Shown one piece after another: positions 35,206 through 44,686 of a stretch of DNA of 64,000 nucleotides. The position numbers and the translations under genes were made by a program. The stretch covers positions 186,001 through 250,000 of the forward strand of contig NZ_JAENII010000007.1 in NCBI RefSeq assembly GCF_016595525.1. Direction: 5' to 3'. Source of the DNA: Haloferula rosea (GTDB lineage Bacteria; Verrucomicrobiota; Verrucomicrobiia; Verrucomicrobiales; Akkermansiaceae). Position 1 is the stretch's first letter, and each line of letters starts with the position of its first letter. The notes under the pieces are model-generated. The model saw nothing but the letters and a program-made list of their open reading frames with translations. It did not search any database and was not told the DNA's origin.

Positions 35206-37017
35206 TCAATGGTCCACCGGACCGGCGTCTTCCTCGCCGAAAGCAGCCCGCGGCAGCCTCACACGGTCGACCAGATCGCGGATCTCCTGCGGCGGATGAG
35301 GCGTGGCCAGTGACACCAGAATCGTCACCACGAAGTTCACCAGCATGCCAACCGTGCCGATGCCCTCAGGCGAGATGCCCCACCAGAGCGTGCCTCCCGC
35401 ATTGATGAACTTGAAGTAGATGATGTAGCTGGCCGTGAAGGTCAGACCGCTGATCATGCCAGCGATCACCCCCTGCATCGTCGTCCGTTTCGAGAAAATC
35501 CCAAGAATGATGGCCGGGAAGAAGGACGAAGCCGCCAAGCCGAAGGCAAACGCCACCACCTCGGCCACGAATCCCGGCGGATTGATGCCGAAATAGCCGG
35601 CCACAATCACCGCCGCTGCCGCCGCACAACGGGCGAGAATCAACTCACTCTTCTCCGACAGCCCGGGCACGAAGGTCTTCTTCACCAGATCGTGGGCCAC
35701 CGAGGTGGAAATCACCAGCAGCAGGCCCGCAGCCGTCGACAGCGCAGCTGCCAGGCCACCCGCAGCCACCAGCGCAATCACCCAGTTCGGCAACTGACCG
35801 ATCTCCGGGTTGGCGAGCACGATGATATCGCGGTCGATGTACAGCTCGTTCGTGCCATCCGTCGGCGGATTCTCCAGCAGGCGTTCGCCGAACTCCCCAC
35901 GCTCCGCGTCGTCCCGCTTGCCCTTGAATCTGGGGATGAACTTCGGATCCCCCTCGAGCGCCGCGAAAGCCGCGCCGTCACCATTATACTGAATCTTCCC
36001 GTCCCCGTTCTTGTCGACCCACGCGATCAATTCGGAGTCCTCCCAATTCTTGAACCACTCAGGCACCTCGGTGTAGGAAGTCTCACTCACCGTCTTCAGC
36101 AGATTGACGCGGGCAAAGACGGCAATCGCCGGAGCCGTCGTGTAGAGAATCGCAATGAAGAGCAGCGCCCACAGGGCGGACGTACGCGCCGCGCTCGCCT
36201 TCTTCACGGTGTAAAAACGCACGATCACGTGCGGCAGCCCCGCGGTGCCACACATCAGCGCTGCCGTGATGCAGAACACATCAAAAGTCGACTTCTGCCC
36301 CTCCGTGTAGGTGTTGAATCCGAGCTCCTCACTCAGTCCGTCCAGCTTCTCCAGCAAGGGCATCCCCGTATCGAGATACTCCCCCCCCATGCCGATCTGC
36401 GGCACGGGATTCCCGGTCATCTGGAAGGAAAGGAAGATCGCCGGCACCATGAATGCGAAGATCAGCACACAATACTGCGCCACCTGGGTGTAGGTGATGC
36501 CCTTCATCCCACCCAGCACCGCGTAGAACAGCACAATCACCATCCCGATGATCACGCCGGTATTCACGTCGACCTCGAGGAAACGGGAGAACACCACACC
36601 CACCCCGCGCATCTGGCCAGCCACGTAGGTGAAGGATACGAAGATCGCGCAGATCACCGCCACGAATCGAGCCAACCTTGAGTAATAGCGGTCGCCGATG
36701 AAGTCCGGCACCGTGAACTTGCCGAAACGTCTCAAATACGGCGCCAGCAGTAGGGCCAGCAGGACATAGCCACCCGTCCATCCCATCAGATAGACCGAGC
36801 CGTCGCGACCCGCGAAGGAAATGATCCCCGCCATCGAGATGAACGATGCCGCGCTCATCCAGTCCGCCGCCGTCGCCATCCCGTTGGCGATACTCGGTAC
36901 GCCGCCACCCGCGACATAGAACTCCTTGGTCGATCCGGCCCGCGACCAGATCGCGATGCCGATGTAGAGAGCGAAAGTGAGGCCTACCAGAATGTAGGTC
37001 CAGTAACGTACGTCCAT
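35206..37017 (-). CDS. Sodium:solute symporter, large subunit (acetate permease-like)
   Basis: A 603-residue SSS family permease with about 13 transmembrane helices. The first third resembles cation/acetate symporter ActP: AGGGVPSIANGMATAADWMSAASF and GWTGGYVLLALLLAPYLRRFGKFTVPDFIGDR. A large hydrophilic loop of about 110 residues (roughly residues 310-420) sits between helices, which is typical of the subgroup paired with a DUF4212 small subunit. That partner is directly upstream, ten bases away. Substrate is probably a small carboxylate such as acetate, by homology only. Confidence 0.88.
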   Translation of the reverse strand: MDVRYWTYILVGLTFALYIGIAIWSRAGSTKEFYVAGGGVPSIANGMATAADWMSAASFISMAGIISFAGRDGSVYLMGWTGGYVLLALLLAPYLRRFGKFTVPDFIGDRYYSRLARFVAVICAIFVSFTYVAGQMRGVGVVFSRFLEVDVNTGVIIGMVIVLFYAVLGGMKGITYTQVAQYCVLIFAFMVPAIFLSFQMTGNPVPQIGMGGEYLDTGMPLLEKLDGLSEELGFNTYTEGQKSTFDVFCITAALMCGTAGLPHVIVRFYTVKKASAARTSALWALLFIAILYTTAPAIAVFARVNLLKTVSETSYTEVPEWFKNWEDSELIAWVDKNGDGKIQYNGDGAAFAALEGDPKFIPRFKGKRDDAERGEFGERLLENPPTDGTNELYIDRDIIVLANPEIGQLPNWVIALVAAGGLAAALSTAAGLLLVISTSVAHDLVKKTFVPGLSEKSELILARCAAAAAVIVAGYFGINPPGFVAEVVAFAFGLAASSFFPAIILGIFSKRTTMQGVIAGMISGLTFTASYIIYFKFINAGGTLWWGISPEGIGTVGMLVNFVVTILVSLATPHPPQEIRDLVDRVRLPRAAFGEEDAGPVDH

Positions 37018-37027
37018 GATCCTTGAT

Positions 37028-37312
37028 TCAGTCCTGTTCTCCTCCGAGCAACTGCCGGTCGAGCCGGTTCATTACCACCACATAGACGCCGATCAGCACC
37101 AGGAATACGTAGATGCTCCCCTGCTGCGCGAACCAGAAGCCCAGCTTGAACCCCGTCCCCGGAATCCGGATCTTGTCGAGTTGGTCGACAAAAAGAATGC
37201 CGCAGCCATACGAGACCACGAACCAGATCGACAGCAGGATGCCGAGCCACGTGAGATTTTTTCGCCAGTAGAGGCTCTTGGCCTCCTCAGACGGCAGATT
37301 GGGTTTGCTCAT
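37028..37312 (-). CDS. DUF4212 small subunit of sodium/substrate symporter
   Basis: A 94-residue protein with two transmembrane helices (about 20-42 and 60-82) and a polar C-terminus. The WRKNLTWLGILLSIWFVVS and GFKLGFWFAQQGSI segments match the DUF4212 family, which is encoded just upstream of an SSS permease in many bacteria and is thought to be its small subunit. It is the first gene of the minus-strand run ending with the purine nucleoside phosphorylase gene. Confidence 0.92.
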   Translation of the reverse strand: MSKPNLPSEEAKSLYWRKNLTWLGILLSIWFVVSYGCGILFVDQLDKIRIPGTGFKLGFWFAQQGSIYVFLVLIGVYVVVMNRLDRQLLGGEQD

Positions 37313-37488
37313 GAGTAAGCCATGGACCTACCAGCCCATCCCCCCCACGCAAAGCCCGATCTGCATCACCCGGTTGAGGGATGACACTCCTGCTGACTTT
37401 ACCATGCCCGGGGAGGCGACTGGAAAATCGGCTCGGGATTCTTCTGGCGCGGTCGCGGGGTGTGGCACAGGTTCGCCCCATCGCGACC

Positions 37489-38496
37489 ATGAACCAACAA
37501 GGACCACCCGATTTCCCGCCCCGGACGCCGGAGATGCCGCAGCTGCCGAAACTTCCCGAGCTGCCATTCTCACCAAAGCTTCTGCTTTTCATCCCCGTCG
37601 TTCTCGTTCTCCTCCTCGCCGTCTGGCGCTCCTTCTACACGGTCCAGGCCGAGGAAGTGGCCGTCGTCCTCCGCTTCGGTGCCTACCACAGCACCCAGGA
37701 GCCCGGCCTGCGCTTCAAGATCCCCTTCGTCGATGAAAAGCTGATCGTCCCGGTCCGCCGCCAGATGAAGCAGGAATTCGGCTTCTCCACCCCGGGCGCC
37801 ACCAATCGCCACCAGTATTCCCGCGGCAACGAGCAGGAATCCGAGAAGCAGATGGTCACCGGCGACCTCAATGCCGCCCTCGTCGAATGGGTGGTCCAGT
37901 ACCGGATCAGCGAACCCAGCGAGTATCTCTTCAACGTGAAGAACCCCGACGAGACGCTGCGCAATGCGTCGGAATCGGTCATGCGCGAGACCGTCGGCGA
38001 CCGCACGGTCGACGAAGTCATCACCATTGGCCGTCAGGAAATCGAAGCCGAGGCATTGCTGAAGCTCCAGGAACTGACGAACAAATACGCCATGGGCCTC
38101 CGTATCGACCAAGTCCAACTCAAGAACGTGAACCCTCCGGTTCCAGTGCAAGCCTCCTTCAACGAGGTCAACCAGGCCGAGCAGGAGCGCGAGAAGTCGA
38201 TCAACCAGGCCAACGGCAAATACAACCGCGCGGTGCCCCAGGCACGAGGCGAGGCGGAGCGCAAGATCTCGGACGCCCAAGGTTATGCCATCCAACGGGT
38301 CAACGAAGCCGAGGGTGACGCCGCCCGTTTCAATGCCCTCTACACCGAATACATGAAGGCACCCGCCATCACCAAAAGGCGCATCTATCTGGAAACCATG
38401 ACCAAGGTCATTCCCGAAATCGGCAAGAAGGTCATCCTCGATGAGGAGGCCAAGCAGATCCTCCCCCTTCTCAACCTCGACACCCCCTCCAAGTAA
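37489..38496 (+). CDS. hflK: HflK-like SPFH membrane protease modulator
   Basis: With HflC it forms the large periplasmic complex that surrounds and controls the membrane protease FtsH. The 335-residue protein has a proline-rich cytoplasmic tail (about 5-28), a transmembrane helix (about 30-46), and an SPFH/band-7 domain (about 50-260) with EEVAVVLRFGAYHSTQEPGL near its start. A coiled coil then follows to the end. ATG 37489 gives the typical proline-rich N-terminus; the open frame upstream to 37381 is not credible. The stop overlaps the hflC start (TAATG). Confidence 0.92.
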   Translation: MNQQGPPDFPPRTPEMPQLPKLPELPFSPKLLLFIPVVLVLLLAVWRSFYTVQAEEVAVVLRFGAYHSTQEPGLRFKIPFVDEKLIVPVRRQMKQEFGFSTPGATNRHQYSRGNEQESEKQMVTGDLNAALVEWVVQYRISEPSEYLFNVKNPDETLRNASESVMRETVGDRTVDEVITIGRQEIEAEALLKLQELTNKYAMGLRIDQVQLKNVNPPVPVQASFNEVNQAEQEREKSINQANGKYNRAVPQARGEAERKISDAQGYAIQRVNEAEGDAARFNALYTEYMKAPAITKRRIYLETMTKVIPEIGKKVILDEEAKQILPLLNLDTPSK

Positions 38497-39491
38497 TGAG
38501 CAACCCAAACAAGAACGCTGCCAAGGGCTGCCTCGGAGTCATCGTCGGGCTCGTCCTTCTGACCCTGCTTTCGGCATCCCTCTACACGATCAACGAGACC
38601 CAGCAGGCCATCATCACCCAGTTCGGCAAGCCGGTGGGCGAGCCGAAGACGGAGTCCGGTCTGAAGTTCAAGACGCCCTTCATTCAGAAGGTCAACATGA
38701 TCGACAAGCGCATCCTCGCCTGGGACGGCACCCCCAACGAGATGCCGACGAAGGACAAGACCTACATCCTGGTCGACACCTTCGGCCGCTGGCGCATCTC
38801 GGAGCCACTGAAGTATTTCGAACGCCTGCGTGATGAACGCAGCGCGCTCTCACGGCTCGATGACATTCTCGGCTCTGAAACCCGCAACACGATCGCCAAA
38901 CATGAGTTGATCGAGGTGGTGCGCACCACCAAGGACCGCCAACCCGAGCAGTCGACCGACATCGTTGACTCGGACATGACCGGCAAGATCGGAACGCTTC
39001 GTCCGATCCGCAAGGGTCGCTCCTTGCTCGAACAGGAGATCCTCAGCAAGGCGGCACCGAAGCTGCAGGAGTTCGGCATCGAACTGCTCGATGTCCGCTT
39101 CAAACGGATCAACTACAACCGCTCTGTCCAGCAGCAGATCTTCCAGCGGATGATCTCCGAGCGCCAGCAGATCGCCGAGCGATTCCGCTCAGAAGGCGCG
39201 GGTGAGGCCGCCAAGATCATGGGCAACATGGAGCGCGACCTCCGCGAAATCGAGTCCGGCGCCTACCGCACGGTCGAAGAGATCCGGGGTGATGCCGACG
39301 CGAAGGCCACGGCCATCTACGCGAACTCCTACAACCAGACCGCCGAGGCCGCCGATTTGTACGACTTCACCCGTACTTTGAAGGTGTATGAGGACGTGAT
39401 CGATTCCGATACGACCCTCATCCTGTCGACCGACAGCGAGCTCTTCCACATGCTGAAGAGCATGGGTCCGGTTCCTGAGCCCGAGCCCTGA
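38496..39491 (+). CDS. hflC: HflC-like SPFH membrane protease modulator
   Basis: Partner of HflK, 331 residues. It has an N-terminal transmembrane helix (about 10-30) and an SPFH domain with INETQQAIITQFGKPVGEPK, IDKRILAWDGTP and a long coiled coil containing RMISERQQIAERFRSEGAGEAAKI. The helix and the EGAGEAAKI block are family hallmarks. Its start overlaps the hflK stop by one base, so translation is coupled. A strong terminator follows. FtsH itself is not in the window. Confidence 0.93.
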   Translation: MSNPNKNAAKGCLGVIVGLVLLTLLSASLYTINETQQAIITQFGKPVGEPKTESGLKFKTPFIQKVNMIDKRILAWDGTPNEMPTKDKTYILVDTFGRWRISEPLKYFERLRDERSALSRLDDILGSETRNTIAKHELIEVVRTTKDRQPEQSTDIVDSDMTGKIGTLRPIRKGRSLLEQEILSKAAPKLQEFGIELLDVRFKRINYNRSVQQQIFQRMISERQQIAERFRSEGAGEAAKIMGNMERDLREIESGAYRTVEEIRGDADAKATAIYANSYNQTAEAADLYDFTRTLKVYEDVIDSDTTLILSTDSELFHMLKSMGPVPEPEP

Positions 39492-39555
39492 AGAGCTCGC
39501 CGGCTCCTCCCGCTCGTAGCGGGGTCGCCCGAATCCGGTGAACGCGAATCGATTC

Positions 39556-39583
39556 AGGCAGGGCATGCGTGCCCTGCCTTTTT
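39556..39583 (+). terminator. Intrinsic terminator after hflC
   Basis: A perfect 10-bp stem (39556-39565 with 39570-39579), a 4-base loop and a T run to 39583. It lies between hflC and the convergent AEC transporter, and could act in both directions. Confidence 0.92.
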
Positions 39584-39590
39584 CGTGCCC

Positions 39591-40592
39591 CTAGAAGCCA
39601 ACGAAGACCCGTCCCCACAAGAGAACGAAGGGCAAGGTGACCATGCTCACGACCGTGGTGGCGACGACGATCTCCACTGCGACCGCAGGTCGACCGCCAT
39701 ACAGCTTCGCGAGAAGGATCGGCGTCATTGCAGCGGGCATGGCGGACTGAACGATCAGCACCTGTTTCAGCTCGTCCGGCGACGGCAGGAACCGCGCCAT
39801 CACCAGCATCACCGCGGGAATCAGCGCCAATCTCACGCCGACCCCACCCAGCGTGGCTCGCCAACTGGGACGTTCCTTCCCGATCAAATCCATCATGACC
39901 GCGCCGGTGGTGAAGATGGCCACCGGGAAGGCCCCGGCTCCGAGCCAACTCATCGTCCGCCTCAGCACTCCGGGCACCGGCTCACCGCCATCAGCGGCTT
40001 CCCTCATGCCGTCCCAATTCAGCGCCACGAGGATGAGGCCGAGCACGACCGCGACCAGCGGCCCATTCAGCAAGTGCCTCCACGGAATCTCCTTGCGACC
40101 TGAAATCAGCATCACGCCGACCGACCAGATCGCGATCTCCACGCCGAGGTTGTGCACGAAGAGCATGGCAAGCGCTCCACTGCCGGCCCACATGAGTTCG
40201 ACCACGGGAATCGCTGTGTAGCCGAAGTTCTGGATGCCGGCCGTGAGGGCGAAGGTCCGCTTCCCCGTGCCATGCTCGTAGCGAAGCAGGCTCGCCACCA
40301 ACCACGCGAGCGCCATCCCGATCACCGGGATACTGAAACCCAAACCAATCCCCCAGGCCACGGCCGAGACATCGCGCACGCTCTCGTTGCCGAGGATCTT
40401 GTCGATGATGAAACAGGGATACATCACCGTGAAGACCAGATGGAGAATCCCATCATCGTTCTCCCGCTTGGTGATGCCCACCCGCCGCAGGAACGCACCC
40501 ACCGCGATCAGCAGATACACCGGCAACATCTGCCGCAGGACTTCGATCGCCGCTTCCACGGCGGGAGCATCATGCCGGGACCCACCTGCCAC
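39591..40592 (-). CDS. Auxin efflux carrier (AEC) family transporter
   Basis: 333 residues with about ten transmembrane helices. The family's N-terminal half has LPVYLLIAVGAFLRRVGI and TAGIQNFGYTAIPVVELMW, and the C-terminal half has SAMPAAMTPILLAKLYGG. AEC proteins move malate, malonate or other small anions in bacteria. The start is unclear: a GTG at 40592 is used here, with another GTG at 40559 giving a start closer to the first helix. The gene is convergent with hflC. Confidence 0.88.
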   Translation of the reverse strand: MAGGSRHDAPAVEAAIEVLRQMLPVYLLIAVGAFLRRVGITKRENDDGILHLVFTVMYPCFIIDKILGNESVRDVSAVAWGIGLGFSIPVIGMALAWLVASLLRYEHGTGKRTFALTAGIQNFGYTAIPVVELMWAGSGALAMLFVHNLGVEIAIWSVGVMLISGRKEIPWRHLLNGPLVAVVLGLILVALNWDGMREAADGGEPVPGVLRRTMSWLGAGAFPVAIFTTGAVMMDLIGKERPSWRATLGGVGVRLALIPAVMLVMARFLPSPDELKQVLIVQSAMPAAMTPILLAKLYGGRPAVAVEIVVATTVVSMVTLPFVLLWGRVFVGF

Positions 40593-40734
40593 AAGCCTGA
40601 GTTTCGCACGTCAGGAGCCGGCCCCTCCACTTCGAGGCAAGCCTGCTGATCAAAACACCAGAAGTGAGGCGAAAGGATCCACTCGTGATGTGCGGGGTTG
40701 CCATCACCGCCCGTTCCAGCCCATCTTTCAGGCG

Positions 40735-41904
40735 ATGAATGCCCTCGGTCTTCTTCCCATCCTTGCCACGGTCGTGATGGAGACGGAGGATCAATCGGAC
40801 GAGCAGGCAGACGGAGCCCAGTCCGCCCCCTTTGTCGCCGCGGAATCGACCGAAGTGGACAGCATGTTGAAGCCCGTCGATTGGGTTCGGGAGCACAGCA
40901 AGTTCACCTTCAGCGGAAGTCTCGACACGCTCTTCATGGGAGTCGTTGGAGGGGATGGAGCCGACTCGGCTACGGGCATGGATGCCACCCTCATCTTCGA
41001 GCATCCCTTGCTGAGTCGATCGTGGGACAAGCACCTCACCCTGTATGGAAGACTCCGCTACCGCAGCGGACTCTGGAATCAGGCGCCAGCAGCCCTCGGG
41101 CCATCCATTGGTACCGCCTGGGGTGTCATCGATGGTTTCAATGATGTCGGCTTTGAGATTCCCGACTTCTTTCTCCGCCAGCTCTTTCCCAGCAAGGATC
41201 TGGAACTGCGATACGGCCAGATGGTCATCGACTCACAACTCGACGGCCAACCCGTGGGAGGTGCCAAGAGTGCCTTTCACAACCGCGCCTTCGCCAGCAA
41301 CCCCGCCGCTGCATTCCCACGCCTCGGCGCCGGGGCCACAATCGCATGGGATCCGGATGGCCCATGGGACCTCGTCTACGCCCTCACCACCGTGCAGGGC
41401 TCCGAGTCCGGCGATCAGGTGGACTTCAAGTTCTCATCCAGCAACTTCTTCCAGGCCCTTCAGTTCAGCTACAGCTTCCCCGGCGACGACCCGGGCCCGC
41501 GCCGGCTGCAGTTGATGCTGTGGCATTCGGATGAGGCACCCGAAAGCGACAAAGCTCCCGGCGAGGGCCTTAGTCTCACCTATTCGCACCGTTTCGACGA
41601 TCCGATCACTTCGGCATTCTGCCGCATTGCCTACGCTTCCGGCGAGGTCTCGGAGGCGAGTCTCATCGTCGTTGGCGGAATCACCGCGGAGCGCTCCGAG
41701 AAGGAGGTCGTCGGGATCGGAATCGGGATCGGCGAGGGCAACCTGACCAACAACTGGAACGGTGTCGTTGAAGGATTCTATCGACGCAGCATCGGAGACC
41801 ACGGCAGCGCAGCCATCAATGGCCAACTGCTCGTGGGTGAGGGATTCAATGACTCTGGATCGGTGAGGCTTCTGCTCGGCGCGTCGGCCCGCGTCAGCTT
41901 TTGA
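40735..41904 (+). CDS. Outer-membrane porin (carbohydrate-selective OprB-like)
   Basis: A 389-residue probable beta-barrel ending in Phe, as outer-membrane proteins usually do. A hydrophobic leader and an acidic stretch precede the barrel. The LTLYGRLRYRSG, QLFPSKDLELRYGQMVIDS and SAFHNRAFASNP segments look like OprB-type porins, with alternating strand patterns to the end. A sharp signal peptide cleavage site is not obvious; MNALGLLPILATVVM is the only hydrophobic start. It is 66 bases upstream of the RND operon on the same strand, perhaps independently transcribed. Confidence 0.72.
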   Translation: MNALGLLPILATVVMETEDQSDEQADGAQSAPFVAAESTEVDSMLKPVDWVREHSKFTFSGSLDTLFMGVVGGDGADSATGMDATLIFEHPLLSRSWDKHLTLYGRLRYRSGLWNQAPAALGPSIGTAWGVIDGFNDVGFEIPDFFLRQLFPSKDLELRYGQMVIDSQLDGQPVGGAKSAFHNRAFASNPAAAFPRLGAGATIAWDPDGPWDLVYALTTVQGSESGDQVDFKFSSSNFFQALQFSYSFPGDDPGPRRLQLMLWHSDEAPESDKAPGEGLSLTYSHRFDDPITSAFCRIAYASGEVSEASLIVVGGITAERSEKEVVGIGIGIGEGNLTNNWNGVVEGFYRRSIGDHGSAAINGQLLVGEGFNDSGSVRLLLGASARVSF

Positions 41905-41970
41905 AATGGTCCGATCGCCGTTGAAAGTGGACATACCCGTGGCTTCGGGCAATTCTTCGCCACCGTTTTC

Positions 41971-43434
41971 ATGAGCACCCGATCTTCTCTCTCTCGCTCA
42001 GTATTTCGAGCAGTCCCCCTTTCGGCTCTGATCTTCTCCAGCTGCATGGTGGTCGGCACCGACTACAGCAGCCCTGACATGATCACCCCGGACTCCTGGC
42101 ATCAGAGTCTGAGTTCGGATCTTGCATCAGGAAGTTCCAGCCTCGATTCGTGGTGGAGAAAATTCAATGATCCCACGCTGAATCGCCTCATCCAGACGGC
42201 CCGGGACTCGAACCGCACATTGGCCGTTGCCTACGAGCGGATCAACGAGGCACGCGCCGGGTTGGGCGTGTCCCGCAGCCAGCTCTTCCCCACCATCGAT
42301 TTCGGCGGAGCCGTCTCACGGGGACGCACCAGCCAGAACCTGGGGTCCCCGTCTCCGCCAGCAGGGAAGACCACCGACGTCTACTCGACGGGATTGACCG
42401 CTGGCTGGGAGATCGACGTCTTCGGCGGGGTCCGCCGCTCGATCGAGTCCGCCAATGCCACCGTGGAAGGCACGGAAGAACTCTATCGCGATACCCTCGT
42501 CAGTCTGCTGGCCGATGTCGCACTCAGCTACATCGAGATCCGGACCTTCGAAGAACGCCTCGCAGTGGCACAACGGAACCTGACCGCCCAGCAGAAGTCG
42601 CTGGATCTCACCAAGGCTCGTCTCGACGCCGGTCTTTCTCCGGAGCTCGATGTCGCCCAGGCCGAAACGAACTTGTCCAATACCCGCGCCATCCTTCCCC
42701 AGCTCCGGAACGGGCGCAGCCTCGCCGTCAACCGCCTCTCCATCCTCCTGGGCAAGTATTCCTCGGCGACCGAAACCCTGCTGAAAGGCTCCAAGGGCAT
42801 CCCCTCGGCTCCCAACTCATCCTTCGTCGGCATTCCCGCCAACCTGGTCCGCGCCCGTCCGGACATCCGGGCCGCCGAACGGAATCTCGCGGCACAGAAC
42901 GCCCTCGTCGGCGTCGCCGAAGCCGAGCTGTATCCGCGCTTCGTCCTCGCAGGCACCTTCGACCTCCAGTCACTCGCCGCCAGCAGCTTGTTGGAATCCA
43001 ACTCACGCAACTATGCGTTTGGCCCCAACTTCCAGTGGAACATCTTCAATGCCGGCCGGGTCCGCAGTCAGATCGCGATCCAGGAATCCCGGACCAAGCA
43101 ACTCTACATGACCTATGAGCAAACCGTGCTCGCCGCCGTTGCCCAGGTCGAGGACAGCCTCTCCAGTGTCCGCAACGAACGCGATCGGATCGCGGAACTC
43201 CGCAATGCCACCGCCTCCGCGACGAAGGCTGAGGAGCTCGTGACCACGAACTACACGGAAGGCCTGGTCGACTTCCAGAACGTCCTCGACGCGCAACGCA
43301 CCGTCTTCTCCACCGAGGATGCACTCGCAGCCAGCCGCGGAACCATCGCAGCAGGATACGTCTCCCTCTTCAAGGCACTCGGTGGTGGCACTCCCATGAA
43401 GCCCGGCCCTGTTGATCAAAACGGCAAGCCCTGA
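41971..43434 (+). CDS. RND efflux outer-membrane lipoprotein (NodT/OprM family)
   Basis: Outer-membrane channel of a tripartite pump, 487 residues. The signal peptide ends at a lipobox-like IFSSC (Cys25), so it is probably lipidated. Two TolC-like repeats follow, with GWEIDVFGGVRRSIESANA, LGVSRSQLFPTIDFG and FGPNFQWNIFNAGRVRSQI as the family's characteristic stretches. Together with the two following genes it makes up an envelope-spanning exporter. The stop overlaps the next start (TGATG), so translation is coupled. Confidence 0.94.
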   Translation: MSTRSSLSRSVFRAVPLSALIFSSCMVVGTDYSSPDMITPDSWHQSLSSDLASGSSSLDSWWRKFNDPTLNRLIQTARDSNRTLAVAYERINEARAGLGVSRSQLFPTIDFGGAVSRGRTSQNLGSPSPPAGKTTDVYSTGLTAGWEIDVFGGVRRSIESANATVEGTEELYRDTLVSLLADVALSYIEIRTFEERLAVAQRNLTAQQKSLDLTKARLDAGLSPELDVAQAETNLSNTRAILPQLRNGRSLAVNRLSILLGKYSSATETLLKGSKGIPSAPNSSFVGIPANLVRARPDIRAAERNLAAQNALVGVAEAELYPRFVLAGTFDLQSLAASSLLESNSRNYAFGPNFQWNIFNAGRVRSQIAIQESRTKQLYMTYEQTVLAAVAQVEDSLSSVRNERDRIAELRNATASATKAEELVTTNYTEGLVDFQNVLDAQRTVFSTEDALAASRGTIAAGYVSLFKALGGGTPMKPGPVDQNGKP

Positions 43435-44660
43435 TGAAACCTTCCTCACCCCATCCCGTGAAGCTGCTTTCCGCAGCCGCCCTGCCGCTGCTCGCCTTCC
43501 TGTCGTGCAGCAAGGAAAACGAATTCGTCCAACCGCCACCTCCGCCAGTGACCGTCGAAACGCCGGACACCCGCGAGGTCACCATTTACAAGACCGCACC
43601 CGCGACCATCGAAGGCCTGGCCGAAGTGGATATCCGGGCGCGGGTCCGCGGGATCCTCGAGTCGAAACACTTCGAAGAAGGCAAACCCATTTCCAAGGGT
43701 GACCTGCTGTTCAAGATCGAGGAGGAGCCATTCGTCGCCGCTCTCCAGGGCGCTCAGGCAAACCTTGCCAATGCCAAGGCCGCCCAAGGACTCGCCGCCG
43801 CCAAACTTGCCCGACTCGAAAAGGCTGGCGCCGGCGCCGTCTCGGAACTCGACGTGGAGATCGCACGCGCCGAACTCGATCAGGCCGCCGCCGCGGTCAG
43901 TCAGAACGAGGCGATCGTCGCCGATGCCAAAATCAACCTTTCCTACACCAAGATCACCGCTCCGACATCTGGACGGATGTCGGAGTCCTACGTCGACATC
44001 GGCAACCTCGTCGACGGCAGCCAATCGACCCTGCTCGCCCATGTCACGGCAGATGAACAGATCCGCGCCTACTTCGAGGTCCCGGAACGAGAGATGCTTT
44101 CCATCCTTCAGGGGAAGGATGGCCGCACCATCAAGATCGAGGAACTCAATGCCGTCCAACTGACCCTCGCAGATGGATCGGTCTATCCGGAAGAAGGACG
44201 GATCGACCTGCTCGACAGTCGTGTCGACCCGCAGACACGCACCGCGACGGTGCGCGCTGTATTTCCCAATCCAAACGGCACGCTTCGCTCAGGACTCTTC
44301 GGCACGATCGGTTATCCCGTCACCTTCCCGAATGAGAACTTCCCGAATTCAGTTCTCGTCCCTTCCGCGAGTGTTCTGCGTGACGTCGCCGGGGAATTCG
44401 TCTGGGTCGTTGACGAAACGGACACCGTCCGGCGATGCGGAGTCGAAGCGAAGGACACCGTCATCAAGCCGAACGATGACCCGAATGCCGTCGATGAGCG
44501 ACAGCGACTCATCGTCAAGGGGCTCGAGAAGACGGATCGCGTGATCACCGTGGGAATTCAACGGGCCCGGGAGAGCGCCAAGGTCAGCCCCCAGACAGCG
44601 AACGCTGCCGGACCATCAACCCCCAAGGAGGAGTCAGCCGCCCCTGAAGCGGAGAACTGA
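43434..44660 (+). CDS. RND efflux periplasmic adaptor (MFP, AcrA/MexA family)
   Basis: A 408-residue membrane fusion protein linking the inner-membrane pump to the outer channel. The leader ends AFLSCS (Cys25), lipobox-like. It has the lipoyl/barrel-sandwich part (PATIEGLAEVDIRARVRGILES), an alpha hairpin (about 100-165), TAPTSGRMSESYVDIGNLVDG, and a beta-barrel. The C-terminus is proline-rich and acidic. It is the middle gene of the three-gene operon. Confidence 0.95.
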   Translation: MKPSSPHPVKLLSAAALPLLAFLSCSKENEFVQPPPPPVTVETPDTREVTIYKTAPATIEGLAEVDIRARVRGILESKHFEEGKPISKGDLLFKIEEEPFVAALQGAQANLANAKAAQGLAAAKLARLEKAGAGAVSELDVEIARAELDQAAAAVSQNEAIVADAKINLSYTKITAPTSGRMSESYVDIGNLVDGSQSTLLAHVTADEQIRAYFEVPEREMLSILQGKDGRTIKIEELNAVQLTLADGSVYPEEGRIDLLDSRVDPQTRTATVRAVFPNPNGTLRSGLFGTIGYPVTFPNENFPNSVLVPSASVLRDVAGEFVWVVDETDTVRRCGVEAKDTVIKPNDDPNAVDERQRLIVKGLEKTDRVITVGIQRARESAKVSPQTANAAGPSTPKEESAAPEAEN

Positions 44661-44686
44661 TTGCTGGGAGCCAGCAACGCCTCGTC

